From Blastocystis sp. Blastoise (taxonomy: Eukaryota > Sar > Bigyra > Opalinata > Blastocystidae): 64,000 nucleotides of DNA. The translations under genes and the position numbers were made by a program. Below are positions 10,861 to 19,871 of the stretch, piece by piece. The stretch spans positions 558,001 through 622,000 of the forward strand of contig JBBPEB010000011.1 in NCBI GenBank assembly GCA_039096225.1, written 5' to 3'. How positions within the stretch are numbered: the stretch's first letter is position 1; the number at the start of each line of letters is the position of its first letter. The notes under the pieces are model-generated. The model searched no databases, was not told the DNA's origin, and saw only the letters and a list, made by a program, of their open reading frames with translations.

Positions 10861-12171
10861 ATGAGTAAAATTCCTGCTGCTTTTAATCCTAGTAAAAATT
10901 ATCAAACTATTAAAAATACACAAACACCTATTAGTATAACAAATAATCAATCCTTAATGGACCAACCTTATGTTTTTGATTTTTGTTATAACAGTGTTGA
11001 TAGTCCATATATTGATTTTTCTAATAGTTATATTGAATTATGGCTTAATGTTAGAGCTGTATCCGCTAGTGAGCCACCTGCTACTATTCAAGAATGTAAC
11101 TTATATTCAATTATTGATAAATTAGCTATTACAATGACATATATAAGTCCTACTGGTGTAGATGTTGCTGTAAATTATACTGAAAATAGTATTGATAGTA
11201 GTAAAGCTAGAAAATTTATAGCTTTAAAAGAATTAAGTAAAGATGAAATTGATAGAAGTGTATATTGTGCCAGTGGTGAAGATTTATATGCTGTAAAAGA
11301 TAACGTAGAATCTATTAAATTTATGGAATACAGTTCAGGCTCATTAAAAGATACTGTTTATAAAGTAGCAATTCCATTTATGTTAATTAGTGGTTTAGGT
11401 ACATTTAATTGTGCTATTAAGGTAAAAACATTAAAAATACAAGTTACTACAAATTATTTAAGAAACATGTGTTCTAATATTGGTAGAATAACACAATTTA
11501 ATTTATCTCGTGCTTATATTACATTTAAACAAATTTATGATATTAATTGGAAAGGAAATCCTATGGCTCTTATGCGATGTATTCCTAATAATTGTCAATT
11601 ATGTACATTTAGTACTCCATGTTATGAATGGAGTTATACAAATAGTGGAACACAAAATGTCGTTTTAACTCCTTCTGGAACATTTATTAATAGTCGTAGT
11701 GTTAACTTTATTCCAGATTATTGTTTAATGTATTTTACTGATAAAGCAGGAAGTATGTTCCCTATAAATACAGAAATTCCTACAACTGTATCTTTTCAAA
11801 TTGGTGGTATTAATGTCACAGGTAGAGAAGATTATCCTCCACAATATAAAAAATTATTTAATTCAAAATCATCGACAAATAACGGTTGGACTGGATATTT
11901 AACTCCTAATATTGCTCTTTATAATGATTGGAGAGCAAACTGTCATGAACAATCTCCATTAATTGGTGAAAAATGGTATGAACAACCATTATATATATTC
12001 CCTATTTCCAGTTCAGTGGATGTAAATAATCAAGCTGGTGTTGAAGTTAATATTACATTACATAGTACACGTTCAACTACTGTTTCTACAGCTGCTGGAA
12101 AGACTTCATATTGGATACCTTATGTTAATTTTATTTTTGTAAAGTTTATTAGAAACGGTGCAATGAATTAA
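10861..12171 (+). CDS. Double-jelly-roll-type capsid protein B (intact paralogue)
   Basis: An uninterrupted 436-residue ORF 61 bases after capsid protein A, preceded by an A-rich leader. It is the clear paralogue of A: YIDFSNSYIEL (about residues 50-60), NLYSIIDKLAI, ARKFIALKEL, KVAIPFMLISGLG and PNIALYNDW correspond to segments of A in the same order. It lacks about 45 residues found in A between the first strand and NIYSIID, so it is shorter. The family forms the outer shell of polinton-like viruses and virophages. The two copies may be major and minor capsid proteins, or two interchangeable capsomers. Which one is the true major protein cannot be decided here. Assignment rests on pattern and context, not on a database hit. 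Confidence 0.8.
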   Translation: MSKIPAAFNPSKNYQTIKNTQTPISITNNQSLMDQPYVFDFCYNSVDSPYIDFSNSYIELWLNVRAVSASEPPATIQECNLYSIIDKLAITMTYISPTGVDVAVNYTENSIDSSKARKFIALKELSKDEIDRSVYCASGEDLYAVKDNVESIKFMEYSSGSLKDTVYKVAIPFMLISGLGTFNCAIKVKTLKIQVTTNYLRNMCSNIGRITQFNLSRAYITFKQIYDINWKGNPMALMRCIPNNCQLCTFSTPCYEWSYTNSGTQNVVLTPSGTFINSRSVNFIPDYCLMYFTDKAGSMFPINTEIPTTVSFQIGGINVTGREDYPPQYKKLFNSKSSTNNGWTGYLTPNIALYNDWRANCHEQSPLIGEKWYEQPLYIFPISSSVDVNNQAGVEVNITLHSTRSTTVSTAAGKTSYWIPYVNFIFVKFIRNGAMN

Positions 12172-12212
12172 TTTTAATTTTAAATTTAATTTTTTTATTA
12201 CCATAAAAAAAC

Positions 12213-12581
12213 ATGGAAGCTGTATCTCATATGAGTTGTATAAATAGTAGTTTTTATCTTGAAAGATTTAATAATACGTTAAATTTAAATAATAAAAATA
12301 TTACTTATATAAATACTATGATTAATACACTAAAAATTAGAAGTAATAATGATGTAACAATGTTACGTGTATATTGTAATTTTATTGATCATGATAATGA
12401 TTTAATCATGATTCCTTTATATGCTGAACAAGGATTGGATAATATTTATTCATTAAGTAATATTTCTATTCCTTGTATAAATGGTCAATATAATGAAATT
12501 TATTGGGAAATATATGACCAATTAAATCGTCCAATAACTCTTGATGAAGGAGCTTTAACTATTCATTTTACTGCATGTTAA
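12213..12581 (+). CDS. Small capsid-cluster protein, 122 aa, function unknown
   Basis: A short ATG-started ORF between capsid protein B and the packaging ATPase, on the same strand and closely spaced (41 and 83 bases). The sequence is beta-strand-like, ending in a run with ALTIHFTAC. It has no transmembrane segment or enzymatic motif. Its position in the morphogenesis cluster suggests a small structural protein such as a cement or penton-type subunit. I do not recognise a family. Confidence 0.6.
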   Translation: MEAVSHMSCINSSFYLERFNNTLNLNNKNITYINTMINTLKIRSNNDVTMLRVYCNFIDHDNDLIMIPLYAEQGLDNIYSLSNISIPCINGQYNEIYWEIYDQLNRPITLDEGALTIHFTAC

Positions 12582-12664
12582 TAATTTTGAGTTTAAATAT
12601 TGTATTAAGTATAAAGAATTATTATATCAATTATTGTGTTTTGTTTATCAAATAAAATTATTTT

Positions 12665-13714
12665 ATGCCAAAAGAAAACAACCAATTAAAATCTAAAAAT
12701 AAATCATTAGGAGCATTATCATTTAAATTTGATGAAACTGGTGTAGAGACTTATGAATCTAAATTTATTATGATTATTGCAAAAACAATGTCTGGAAAAT
12801 CATTTTTAACCGTGAATTTGTTATGTTGTATGGATTTAGATAATAAATATAGTCAAGTTACTTTATTTTGCCCCGATGCTTCTAATAAAAATCAATGTTA
12901 TGCTGGATTACGAGATATATTAAAACATGCTGATATAAAATTTCAATGGTATGATAGTGAAGATGAAAAATTTAAAAAGATACGTAATGTAAATGATTTA
13001 GTTACAGTTTATAATATTCCACAACACAATTTTATTGTATTAGATGATATATATCCATTAACAATGTATACTAAAGAATTAATAATGTCTATATTATCAC
13101 GTGGACGACATTATAAGCAAAATATGATATGTTGCTTACAAAGTCATTTAAAAATTACAATTCAGTCTATTATTAATCAAGTTAGTCATTTATTTGTAAA
13201 TAGCCAATTACTTAAAGTGAATTTAGATTTTGTTACAGATAAATTAGATTTACCAGTGAATAACCTAAATGAAATTATGAATGATACACAATTATTAGAA
13301 GACCCTCATCAATTTTATATGTATGCACAAGGTAGTTATGAATTAATACCATGGAAAAATCCTGAATATAAATCAAAAGAGGAATTATATAGAATAGTAA
13401 AAAAAAGAAAATGGACTGAAGCAGATGAAAAAAAGGAAAAGGAAAAAGAAAAAGAAAATAGAAACAATTCTTTATCAGCAATTTCGAATAAAAAAACTTT
13501 AGAAAATATTGAGTCAAAAAAATTGAAAAAATTATTTAATATTGAAGATGATTTTACACCACCAAATATAGAAGAAGAAAATGAAAATATTCATGGGGAT
13601 GATGTAATGAGTTTAATCAATAATGAAATAAGAAATCAACGTCAATTAAGCATATATAATCCCTTTAATGAAGGTCGTCAATTTCTTAATTTTCCTTTAA
13701 ATAATGAATTTTAA
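12665..13714 (+). CDS. A32-like genome-packaging ATPase (FtsK/HerA superfamily)
   Basis: A 349-residue protein. Walker A is AKTMSGKS (residues 39-46), Walker B is FIVLDD (123-128), and the arginine/glutamine motif SRGRHYKQNMICCLQ lies at 145-159. The R-G-R-H-...-LQ signature is typical of the viral A32 branch, which pumps DNA into preformed capsids. The ATPase core is complete within the first 240 residues. A charged, lysine-rich linker (about 240-265) and an acidic C-terminal tail follow. It sits downstream of the capsid genes, as in virophages and polinton-like viruses. The ORF is intact. Confidence 0.93.
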   Translation: MPKENNQLKSKNKSLGALSFKFDETGVETYESKFIMIIAKTMSGKSFLTVNLLCCMDLDNKYSQVTLFCPDASNKNQCYAGLRDILKHADIKFQWYDSEDEKFKKIRNVNDLVTVYNIPQHNFIVLDDIYPLTMYTKELIMSILSRGRHYKQNMICCLQSHLKITIQSIINQVSHLFVNSQLLKVNLDFVTDKLDLPVNNLNEIMNDTQLLEDPHQFYMYAQGSYELIPWKNPEYKSKEELYRIVKKRKWTEADEKKEKEKEKENRNNSLSAISNKKTLENIESKKLKKLFNIEDDFTPPNIEEENENIHGDDVMSLINNEIRNQRQLSIYNPFNEGRQFLNFPLNNEF

Positions 13715-13750
13715 CTTTAATTTGTTTTTATTTTTATTTTATTTTCCTAA

Positions 13751-14545
13751 ATGAGTAGTATCGTTAGACGTAATTTAGCCTATAACTGTGACCCATCGAA
13801 ATATGGTGCGGGATTGAATATCCCAGATAAACAAGAAAAAGTAAAAACTTTCAAAAACAGTTATGGTGGTGGATATATTGAGGATGAATGTGATAGTGTT
13901 TCTAGTTATTCATCATCTGAATCATCATATAGTAGTGATTCATATTCTTCATCAGATAGTAGTGATTCATCTTCTGTTTATTCTTCTGATGCTGATGATG
14001 AAGACACAAATGAAGATGATGGTGATGAAGAAAAAACTGATGGCCCGTAACATTAATTAGAAAAGGTCAAGTATTATCAAAGTAAAAAGAAGAAAAAGCC
14101 AACAACACAAACGACAACAACATCATCAACATCATTAACAGCAAAAAATAATAAATGGAAATATTATTTTAAATTAGCTAAGAAATTTATTATTCAAGCT
14201 GGAAAGTTATGTTTACATTTAGGTTTGTCATTTGTGTTATCATTAATTTTTAAAGTCTATATAAATGACTTATGGGTTACTGGTCATGGTACTATAATAA
14301 ATGCATTTGGTAGATTTTTTAGTAAAGTAATAAGTTTCCTCGGATTTGGTGGTGGATTAAATGGTCCAAATAAAGATGTTAATAATGCAAGTGTATCATT
14401 GCTAAAAGATGAAATAGATAAGCAAAGAATGAAACCTGGAAATGAAGATATTAATTCAAAAAATGTATCATCTGATTTAATAGCAAAAACAATGTATACA
14501 TTAATAGCATTAGACAAATTCATGCATCATGTAGAAAAAAAATAA
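13751..14545 (+). CDS. Acidic serine-rich, single-TM virion-type protein with two in-frame TAA codons
   Basis: Residues 1-99 (13751-14047) contain KYGAGL and YGGGY motifs, then a Ser/Asp/Glu-rich stretch. A TAA at 14048 and another at 14054 stop this frame. The same frame then stays open to 14545 without an early ATG and encodes a lysine/threonine-rich linker, a hydrophobic helix around LSFVLSLIFKVYI, and a GFGGGLNG motif. Because both parts share one frame and the second part lacks a start, they are probably one gene broken by point changes, or read through. A -1/+1 double shift through the middle frame is an alternative. The GAG/GGG motifs match those in the downstream core protein. Function unknown; a small membrane-associated or core virion protein is likely. 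Confidence 0.55.
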
Positions 14546-14579
14546 AATCCACATAATTTATTTATAAATTCTTTATTAT

Positions 14580-14762
14580 ATGGAATCAATAAATCAAAAT
14601 AACTATACGTCATTAAATCATATTTTACAACGTAATTTTGTTGAACAAAGTTGGGACCCATGGTTACCTAACATGTATATATGCCAAGATGAACAACCTA
14701 CACAGCCTATTGCTCACGACCCTTTACTACCTAATTCTATGATAAATTTAGCCCCACATTAA
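14580..14762 (+). CDS. Small viral protein, 60 aa
   Basis: An ATG-started ORF 34 bases after the preceding gene and on the same strand. It contains a Trp/Pro-rich segment SWDPWLPNMY and a Pro-rich C-terminus. The composition (proline, asparagine, aromatic residues) is unlike random AT-rich DNA, which favours a real gene. No family is recognised. Confidence 0.5.
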   Translation: MESINQNNYTSLNHILQRNFVEQSWDPWLPNMYICQDEQPTQPIAHDPLLPNSMINLAPH

Positions 14763-14872
14763 ATGATATTTTATTTACTTTATATATATAAATATTTTTA
14801 AATAAATGTTGGTCTTTTTAATATTTTGTTTAGTTCATTAAATTTTTATATTTTTCTATACTTAAAAGAAAA

Positions 14873-15964
14873 ATGGAAAGTAATTACATGACAAATACAA
14901 AAGCAATGACTGGAATTAATAGACTTGCTATTGGTAAAGAGTATTCACCATATAAAGGAAAATCATATGTTCATGATACAAATTATCATAAAGGAGTCCA
15001 TTGGAATTCTAAAGCTAATTCTTATTTTACAAAACAACAAGAAATTGATGATTCTATTAATCAATCATTTGGTGCTGGTATCGCTGGATTTATAAGAAAT
15101 AGTCCAAATAAATCAGTTTTTAAAAGTTTACAACATCCTCATCACAATAATTATGGTGGTGGAATTAATCATCATGGTTGTTTATCCAATGAAATGGCAA
15201 AAAGACTAATTATTACTAATGATTATATTATTCCAAAATTAATTGAACAAAATCATTCCTGTGGAGCTGGTTTAAAGAAAATCATTAATAAAGAAGCAAT
15301 TATTGATAATTTTGATTTTAGTGACAAATATGGAGGTAATATACATGTCAAAAAAGGTGGAGCATGGAAAATATTAAGTACCATTAATAAATATTTACCA
15401 TTTAAAAGAAATAATGTTTCAAAAAATATTCCAAAAGGTGACGATGATGAAGATATGCCCCCTAGAAGTCATGGATCAGTAGCTGCTGATTGGAGAGCTT
15501 ATACTGAAAGGAAACTGAAACATTTAAAAGAAATGGGTAAAATTGCCTTAGTAGCAGGAAAAAAAGATTTAGGCATGATAAAAGACACATTTCTTCATCC
15601 TAAACCAGATACTACAATTAAAGACAGATTTGAAAGTATAAAGCAAAATAGTAGTTTGGTGAAAAAATTTAAAAGACTCTACAAGCAAGGCGAAACTAGA
15701 TATAATACATATCTTTTCAGTAATCCTAAAAATGAAAGTCCCCTCATTGATAGCACGTCAACTGATTTTTTTAGATATGTTCAAGCAGGTATCGCTGCAA
15801 AACAAGGAATAAAGCAAAAAATTCATCATATAAAAAATCAATTATTTAATCATGGAGATAAAAAAAAACCTTATGTTAAACCCAAAATTGGTGAAACATA
15901 TCGTGATGCAAATAAAAGCAAAAATGGAGACTTAATCATCAATCCGCATTGTATCGACCTCTGA
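14873..15964 (+). CDS. Basic virion core-type protein with repeated glycine motifs
   Basis: A 363-residue ORF starting at ATG and rich in Lys, Asn and His. Short glycine motifs recur: FGAGI, YGGGI, CGAGL, KYGGN and KKGGA. They are spaced like processing sites of adenovirus/ASFV-type Ulp1-like maturation proteases, which cut after Gly-Gly or Gly-x-Gly. Basic proteins with such sites are typical of DNA-condensing core proteins in polintons, adenoviruses and related viruses. The ORF ends at CTC TGA, but a +1 frame continues without an ATG into the next block. The gene may therefore originally have been longer. No protease gene is visible in the window. Confidence 0.6.
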   Translation: MESNYMTNTKAMTGINRLAIGKEYSPYKGKSYVHDTNYHKGVHWNSKANSYFTKQQEIDDSINQSFGAGIAGFIRNSPNKSVFKSLQHPHHNNYGGGINHHGCLSNEMAKRLIITNDYIIPKLIEQNHSCGAGLKKIINKEAIIDNFDFSDKYGGNIHVKKGGAWKILSTINKYLPFKRNNVSKNIPKGDDDEDMPPRSHGSVAADWRAYTERKLKHLKEMGKIALVAGKKDLGMIKDTFLHPKPDTTIKDRFESIKQNSSLVKKFKRLYKQGETRYNTYLFSNPKNESPLIDSTSTDFFRYVQAGIAAKQGIKQKIHHIKNQLFNHGDKKKPYVKPKIGETYRDANKSKNGDLIINPHCIDL

Positions 15965-16190
15965 TGAAATTAGAAAAGGAATTATTAAGGATAATAATGC
16001 TAGTGTGAATGATAGTATTGAAGATTTAGCAAGAAAAGAACAACGCATTCATTTATCTAGAAAAGTGTTACATCCTGAATATGAATATGACTCTCAAGCG
16101 TATAAGGATAGAATAGACGATAATAATACTGAAAGAGAGAAAAAGAATTATGTTAAGATTAATGAAAGCAAAACAACATCTAGCATATAA
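15934..16190 (+). CDS. Continuation frame linking the core protein to the Asn-rich protein
   Basis: An open frame, +1 relative to the preceding gene, starting just after a TAA near 15931 and ending at TAA 16190. It has no ATG. The composition is charged and codon-like (for example KVLHPEYEYDSQAYKDRI), unlike intergenic DNA here. A further +1 shift within 16117-16190 leads into the 933-residue frame. This is most simply an exonless middle piece of one long gene broken by indels, or joined by frameshifting. It is not an independent gene. Confidence 0.45.
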
Positions 16191-18951
16191 ATATTATGAT
16201 GAAGATGACCCTTTTAAGATTCCTGAATCAGAATGGTATAAAAAGGAAAATAGTTTATTACCCGAATGGTCAAAAGATATAATAAATAATTTTGAGCTTA
16301 ATCATTATGAAAAATTTGGAAATGATGCAGTTAATGATGATTTAACAAATGAATTAATTTCAAATAGTGAGCAACATCAAAATGATATTAATGAAACTTA
16401 TGCAGAAATTTTTGGATTACCTAAAGATTTTATGTATGGTATATATCCCCATGGTTCTGAAGACGAAAAAAATAAATCAAATAATAATAAATGGATTGAG
16501 CCAGAACAACCTTATGATAAAACAAAATATCATCCTTATAATAATTTTGATTATTCAAATGCATTTAATATCGATGATCCTGAATATTCAGAGATTTATA
16601 AAAAATATACTTATAAACCAAATGAAATGCAAGATAATAATAATGAATCCATTAATAACAATAATAATTATCATGAAATTAATCCTGATAGAAATGATTC
16701 TTCTGATGAATATGAAAATAATGATAATGATAATGCAAATAATTCTATGGAAATAGAATCAAATGATCAAAATAATAATATTGACATTGATAACTCAAAT
16801 CAGAGTAATGAAAGCATGAATTATAATGTTTCTCAACAAAATAATGACAACATTGATATTGATAACAAACCATTCCATGAAGAAAATAATATTCCAAATT
16901 TAAATGAAATGGTTGATAACAATGAAAATCATAAAGAAAATGATACAAATGTACAAATCAATAATAATAATAATGTTCCAGTCACAGAAGATAGATTTAT
17001 ACTTGTTGACAATAATCAATTGAATTCGATGAATTTAAATGCAAATGATGCGGATATCAGTCAATCAAATCAAAAAGAAAATGATGTTCATGACGATGTT
17101 CCAATTAAAAAAGAAATTGAAATTGAAAAAAATGTTCCAGTGCAAAAAGAAATGGAAATAGAAAATAATATTCCAGTGCAAAAAGAAATGGAAATTCAAG
17201 AAGACGAACATTCTATAGAATCACCAATAATTGAAAAATTAATTCCAAATATTGATAACATAATTAGAGAATCAAATAATAATAGTTTTCAGAGTTATCA
17301 GCCAGTAAATAATATTTCAAATGAAATAAATATAAAATCAGAAAATATGTCACTTTTGGACCAAAATATAAATTCACAACAAAATAGTAGTGATAATAAT
17401 ATGACTTCATCTGAAAGTGATGATAATATGTTTTCTTCATCTTCTTTTCAAACTGCTGATGATATGTCATCTTCTGATGCCTCTATGAAAAGTTTATTTT
17501 CTGAATCGGAGAATCTAAATGATATGGAAATAGAAACTCAACCAAATATTACAGAAAGTCAAATAAATTCAAATATTCAAAATAATATTAATTATTCCAT
17601 AAATAATAATGTTCCTAATTATAATGATAACACATTCAAAATTGATATTACAACCAATGAATTTAATACATCGGATATAAATATTCCAAAAATTAATGAA
17701 CAATCCAATAATATAATTGCATCTCAAAACTTTATTAATAACTCTTTATTACCCGAAAATTCAAATCAACAAAATGATTATAATGTTCAATTAACATCAA
17801 ACAATAATTTAAATAAAGATTCAGATAATAGTGATTCTGTCGCTGATATTGAAACTGATGACAACAACAAAATATTCAATATATATCCATCATCGTCAGA
17901 TGAAGAATCTGATTTACATTATGATGACATGCATAATTTAGTATTAGATACAGAAGACAAACAACGAGGATACTATAATTACATGGTAAATAAATTAAAT
18001 AGTTTCCAAGGAACATCATATAAAACACTTCCAGAAAATGCAAATATTAATTATCCACTATTAAAGACTTATATGTCTGAGTTGCAAACTAATTATAATC
18101 AACACTTATCTGATATAAAGAATCTAAAAAAATATAAACATCATTTAACTGACCAAAATGAAATACAAGATACTAATGTATACATTGATGATATTAAAAC
18201 AATGATTACAAATTTAGCAGATGATTTTATTGATACATTCCAGAATTTTGATGATTCTAATTCAAATAACCAATCACAAAGTACTGTTTCATCTAATAAT
18301 AATAGTATGATGCAAAATAATGTAAAACTAGAAGAACCAGCAAACTTAGCAAATGAAATTAATTTACCTCTAAATAAAAATGGCGACACAATTAATTCCG
18401 TTGAAGAATTATTACAAAATGATTTTCAAACATTTTTTAATGAAATGGAAAGTATTCATAATCAAACTTTTAATAATATGGAAGCAAACACAGCCTCGAT
18501 ACAAAATCCTCTGAATTCACAAAATCATATTAATGATTCTTTTGAAACAAACATGATAAATAATAGTGTTTCTCCAGATACAAATCAACCTATTCCTATT
18601 GAACAGCAAGAAACAAATCTATCTTCTGATTCTTCTGAAATAGATACTTTTATGGGAAAACTAGAAAAAACTATGGGTAAAAAATCCAAACCAAAAAATA
18701 CTAAATTCGCTGAAGAAATGATGAATAATTTAGATGAATCATTTAAAAAATATAATGAAAATACTTTACTTAATCATAAAATTCTTCGTCCATCATTAAA
18801 TAATAAAGAACAAGTAAAACGAGTAGTAGTAAATTCTTCAGATAATTCAGATTCTGTTGGTGAATTCCATAAATATGGAAAAAAATCTAAAAAAGATATG
18901 GAGAATCAAGTACAAAAGAAACCAATCATAAATAAAAAAAAGCAAAAATGA
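16150..18951 (+). CDS. Large acidic Asn-rich viral protein, 933 aa
   Basis: An ATG-started ORF dominated by Asn, Asp, Glu, Ser and Gln. It contains a short internal repeat (VPVQKEMEIE type, three copies around residues 326-352) and a basic C-terminus rich in Lys. The start has compositionally normal residues (YYDEDDPFKIPESEWY), then long low-complexity stretches, and a helical segment around 625-690. At the 3' end an A8 run followed by AGC offers a +1 frame that stays open about 20 codons more. It is the last gene of the viral cluster. A tegument- or scaffold-like virion protein is possible, but no family is recognised. Confidence 0.6.
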   Translation: MLRLMKAKQHLAYKYYDEDDPFKIPESEWYKKENSLLPEWSKDIINNFELNHYEKFGNDAVNDDLTNELISNSEQHQNDINETYAEIFGLPKDFMYGIYPHGSEDEKNKSNNNKWIEPEQPYDKTKYHPYNNFDYSNAFNIDDPEYSEIYKKYTYKPNEMQDNNNESINNNNNYHEINPDRNDSSDEYENNDNDNANNSMEIESNDQNNNIDIDNSNQSNESMNYNVSQQNNDNIDIDNKPFHEENNIPNLNEMVDNNENHKENDTNVQINNNNNVPVTEDRFILVDNNQLNSMNLNANDADISQSNQKENDVHDDVPIKKEIEIEKNVPVQKEMEIENNIPVQKEMEIQEDEHSIESPIIEKLIPNIDNIIRESNNNSFQSYQPVNNISNEINIKSENMSLLDQNINSQQNSSDNNMTSSESDDNMFSSSSFQTADDMSSSDASMKSLFSESENLNDMEIETQPNITESQINSNIQNNINYSINNNVPNYNDNTFKIDITTNEFNTSDINIPKINEQSNNIIASQNFINNSLLPENSNQQNDYNVQLTSNNNLNKDSDNSDSVADIETDDNNKIFNIYPSSSDEESDLHYDDMHNLVLDTEDKQRGYYNYMVNKLNSFQGTSYKTLPENANINYPLLKTYMSELQTNYNQHLSDIKNLKKYKHHLTDQNEIQDTNVYIDDIKTMITNLADDFIDTFQNFDDSNSNNQSQSTVSSNNNSMMQNNVKLEEPANLANEINLPLNKNGDTINSVEELLQNDFQTFFNEMESIHNQTFNNMEANTASIQNPLNSQNHINDSFETNMINNSVSPDTNQPIPIEQQETNLSSDSSEIDTFMGKLEKTMGKKSKPKNTKFAEEMMNNLDESFKKYNENTLLNHKILRPSLNNKEQVKRVVVNSSDNSDSVGEFHKYGKKSKKDMENQVQKKPIINKKKQK

Positions 18952-19217
18952 ATCTAAATCCATGATAAAACCACAAATAACTCAACATATCTTAAATAAA
19001 TGATATCAAATAACATCTTTGTACAAATATCTAAACTGATATAAAATCATTAACCAATATATTTATTTATTAAAAATATCTTTTAAACGTAAATCTTTTA
19101 TTTTTAAATTATTTATTATATTTTAATTGTTGTGTTTTTTTAAAAATAAGTTTTTAAACTATAAACAAAACAATTTATTATTAAAAAAAAATTAAACAAA
19201 ACAAAAAAAAAACAAAG
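18952..19217. other. Gene-free AT-rich strip at the presumed right edge of the viral element
   Basis: A/T runs without an ORF. I looked for a terminal inverted repeat or a target duplication and saw none. The left end of the element is outside the window, so the match cannot be tested. Confidence 0.5.
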
Positions 19218-19419
19218 TTAATAAAAACCTTTTTTTCTTTGTTGCTCACGATAGTAAGCAAGAGCAGGAGACATTCTAGCTACTTTCTGATCTTTCAGAA
19301 AATTTAAGCTAGCAGGAACGGGTTCACTATATAAATAAATAAATAAATAAAAAATAATAATAAACATACCCTATTGGTTTTGTTTCTAAAAATTTTTCGT
19401 CCTTTTCAGGAACTGGCAT
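19218..19419 (-). CDS. Small two-exon gene, possibly ATP synthase subunit f-like N-terminus
   Basis: Exon 1 runs from ATG 19419 to 19370 and exon 2 from 19326 to the TAA at 19218. The intron is GTATG...TATAG (43 bases). The product is about 52 residues, starting MPVPEKDEKFLETKPIG and ending YYREQQRKKGFY. The start resembles the N-terminus of mitochondrial ATP synthase subunit f (pattern PVP-x-KD-x-K-[LF]-LE-x-K). However, the transmembrane helix expected after it is absent. Either the family guess is wrong, or the gene lost its 3' part, perhaps near the viral insertion just downstream. It is the first host-type spliced gene beside the element. Confidence 0.4.
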
Positions 19420-19871
19420 TCTTATAAAAAATAAATAAAAAATAAATAAAAAATGATTTGAAAATATTAAAAATGTAAATAAAATAGAGAAACTTGTGTT
19501 TAATGACGAAATATATGACAAATATAAAATATTTAAAATATCCAATCAAAATAAAGTTCTAGAATTCTTAAACCTGATCGAAAAGAGAAACTATTACTAA
19601 TAAATCAATTGAAATTGGAGAACTTTGTTCTGGATGTGGTGATCGATCAATGACAAACTTCATGACAAAGGTAGTATACAAAATTTTATCCAATAAAAAT
19701 GTTTTGGAACAACAGAAGCTATAAAAAAGTGGAAACTGAGCAAATGAACTTATTCTTTTAGAATAAATTTTCTCATCTGACTTTTTTTATAACCATTAAT
19801 TTTTATAGCCATTCATTGAGTTTTACTTTTTTTATTTTTACATATTTATTTTATTTTTTGAAAATTTAAAA

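Larger units (their letters stand above)
1..19000. mobile_element. Integrated polinton-like virus / virophage-type element (left end outside the window)
   Basis: A block of mostly intronless viral genes precedes the first spliced host-type genes at about 19.2 kb. Visible hallmark genes are an archaeo-eukaryotic primase fused to an SF3 helicase, a tyrosine recombinase, two paralogous double-jelly-roll-type capsid proteins, an A32-type packaging ATPase and a Dam-like methyltransferase. This set resembles Sputnik-like virophages and polinton-like viruses (Preplasmiviricota), not classical Mavericks, because no protein-primed PolB or rve integrase is seen. Early-type genes (methyltransferase, 265-1044, recombinase, large virion protein) lie on the minus strand; the primase and the capsid-to-core cluster are on plus. 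I saw no terminal inverted repeat at the right edge, so the right boundary (18,952-19,200) is only approximate. Several frames are broken, so the copy may be decaying or the assembly may carry homopolymer errors. Confidence 0.85.

Noticed and set aside
13863-14060. 65-residue ORF overlapping the acidic Ser-rich protein
   Set aside because: It is a +1 shadow of TCA/GAT-rich codons with His/Met repeats and no independent support.
16367-18389. Short ORFs on both strands within the Asn-rich viral gene
   Set aside because: They are shadows of the 933-residue frame; their composition follows from AAT/GAT codons in other frames.
18952-19200. Terminal inverted repeat of the viral element
   Set aside because: No convincing repeat was seen, and the partner end is outside the window.
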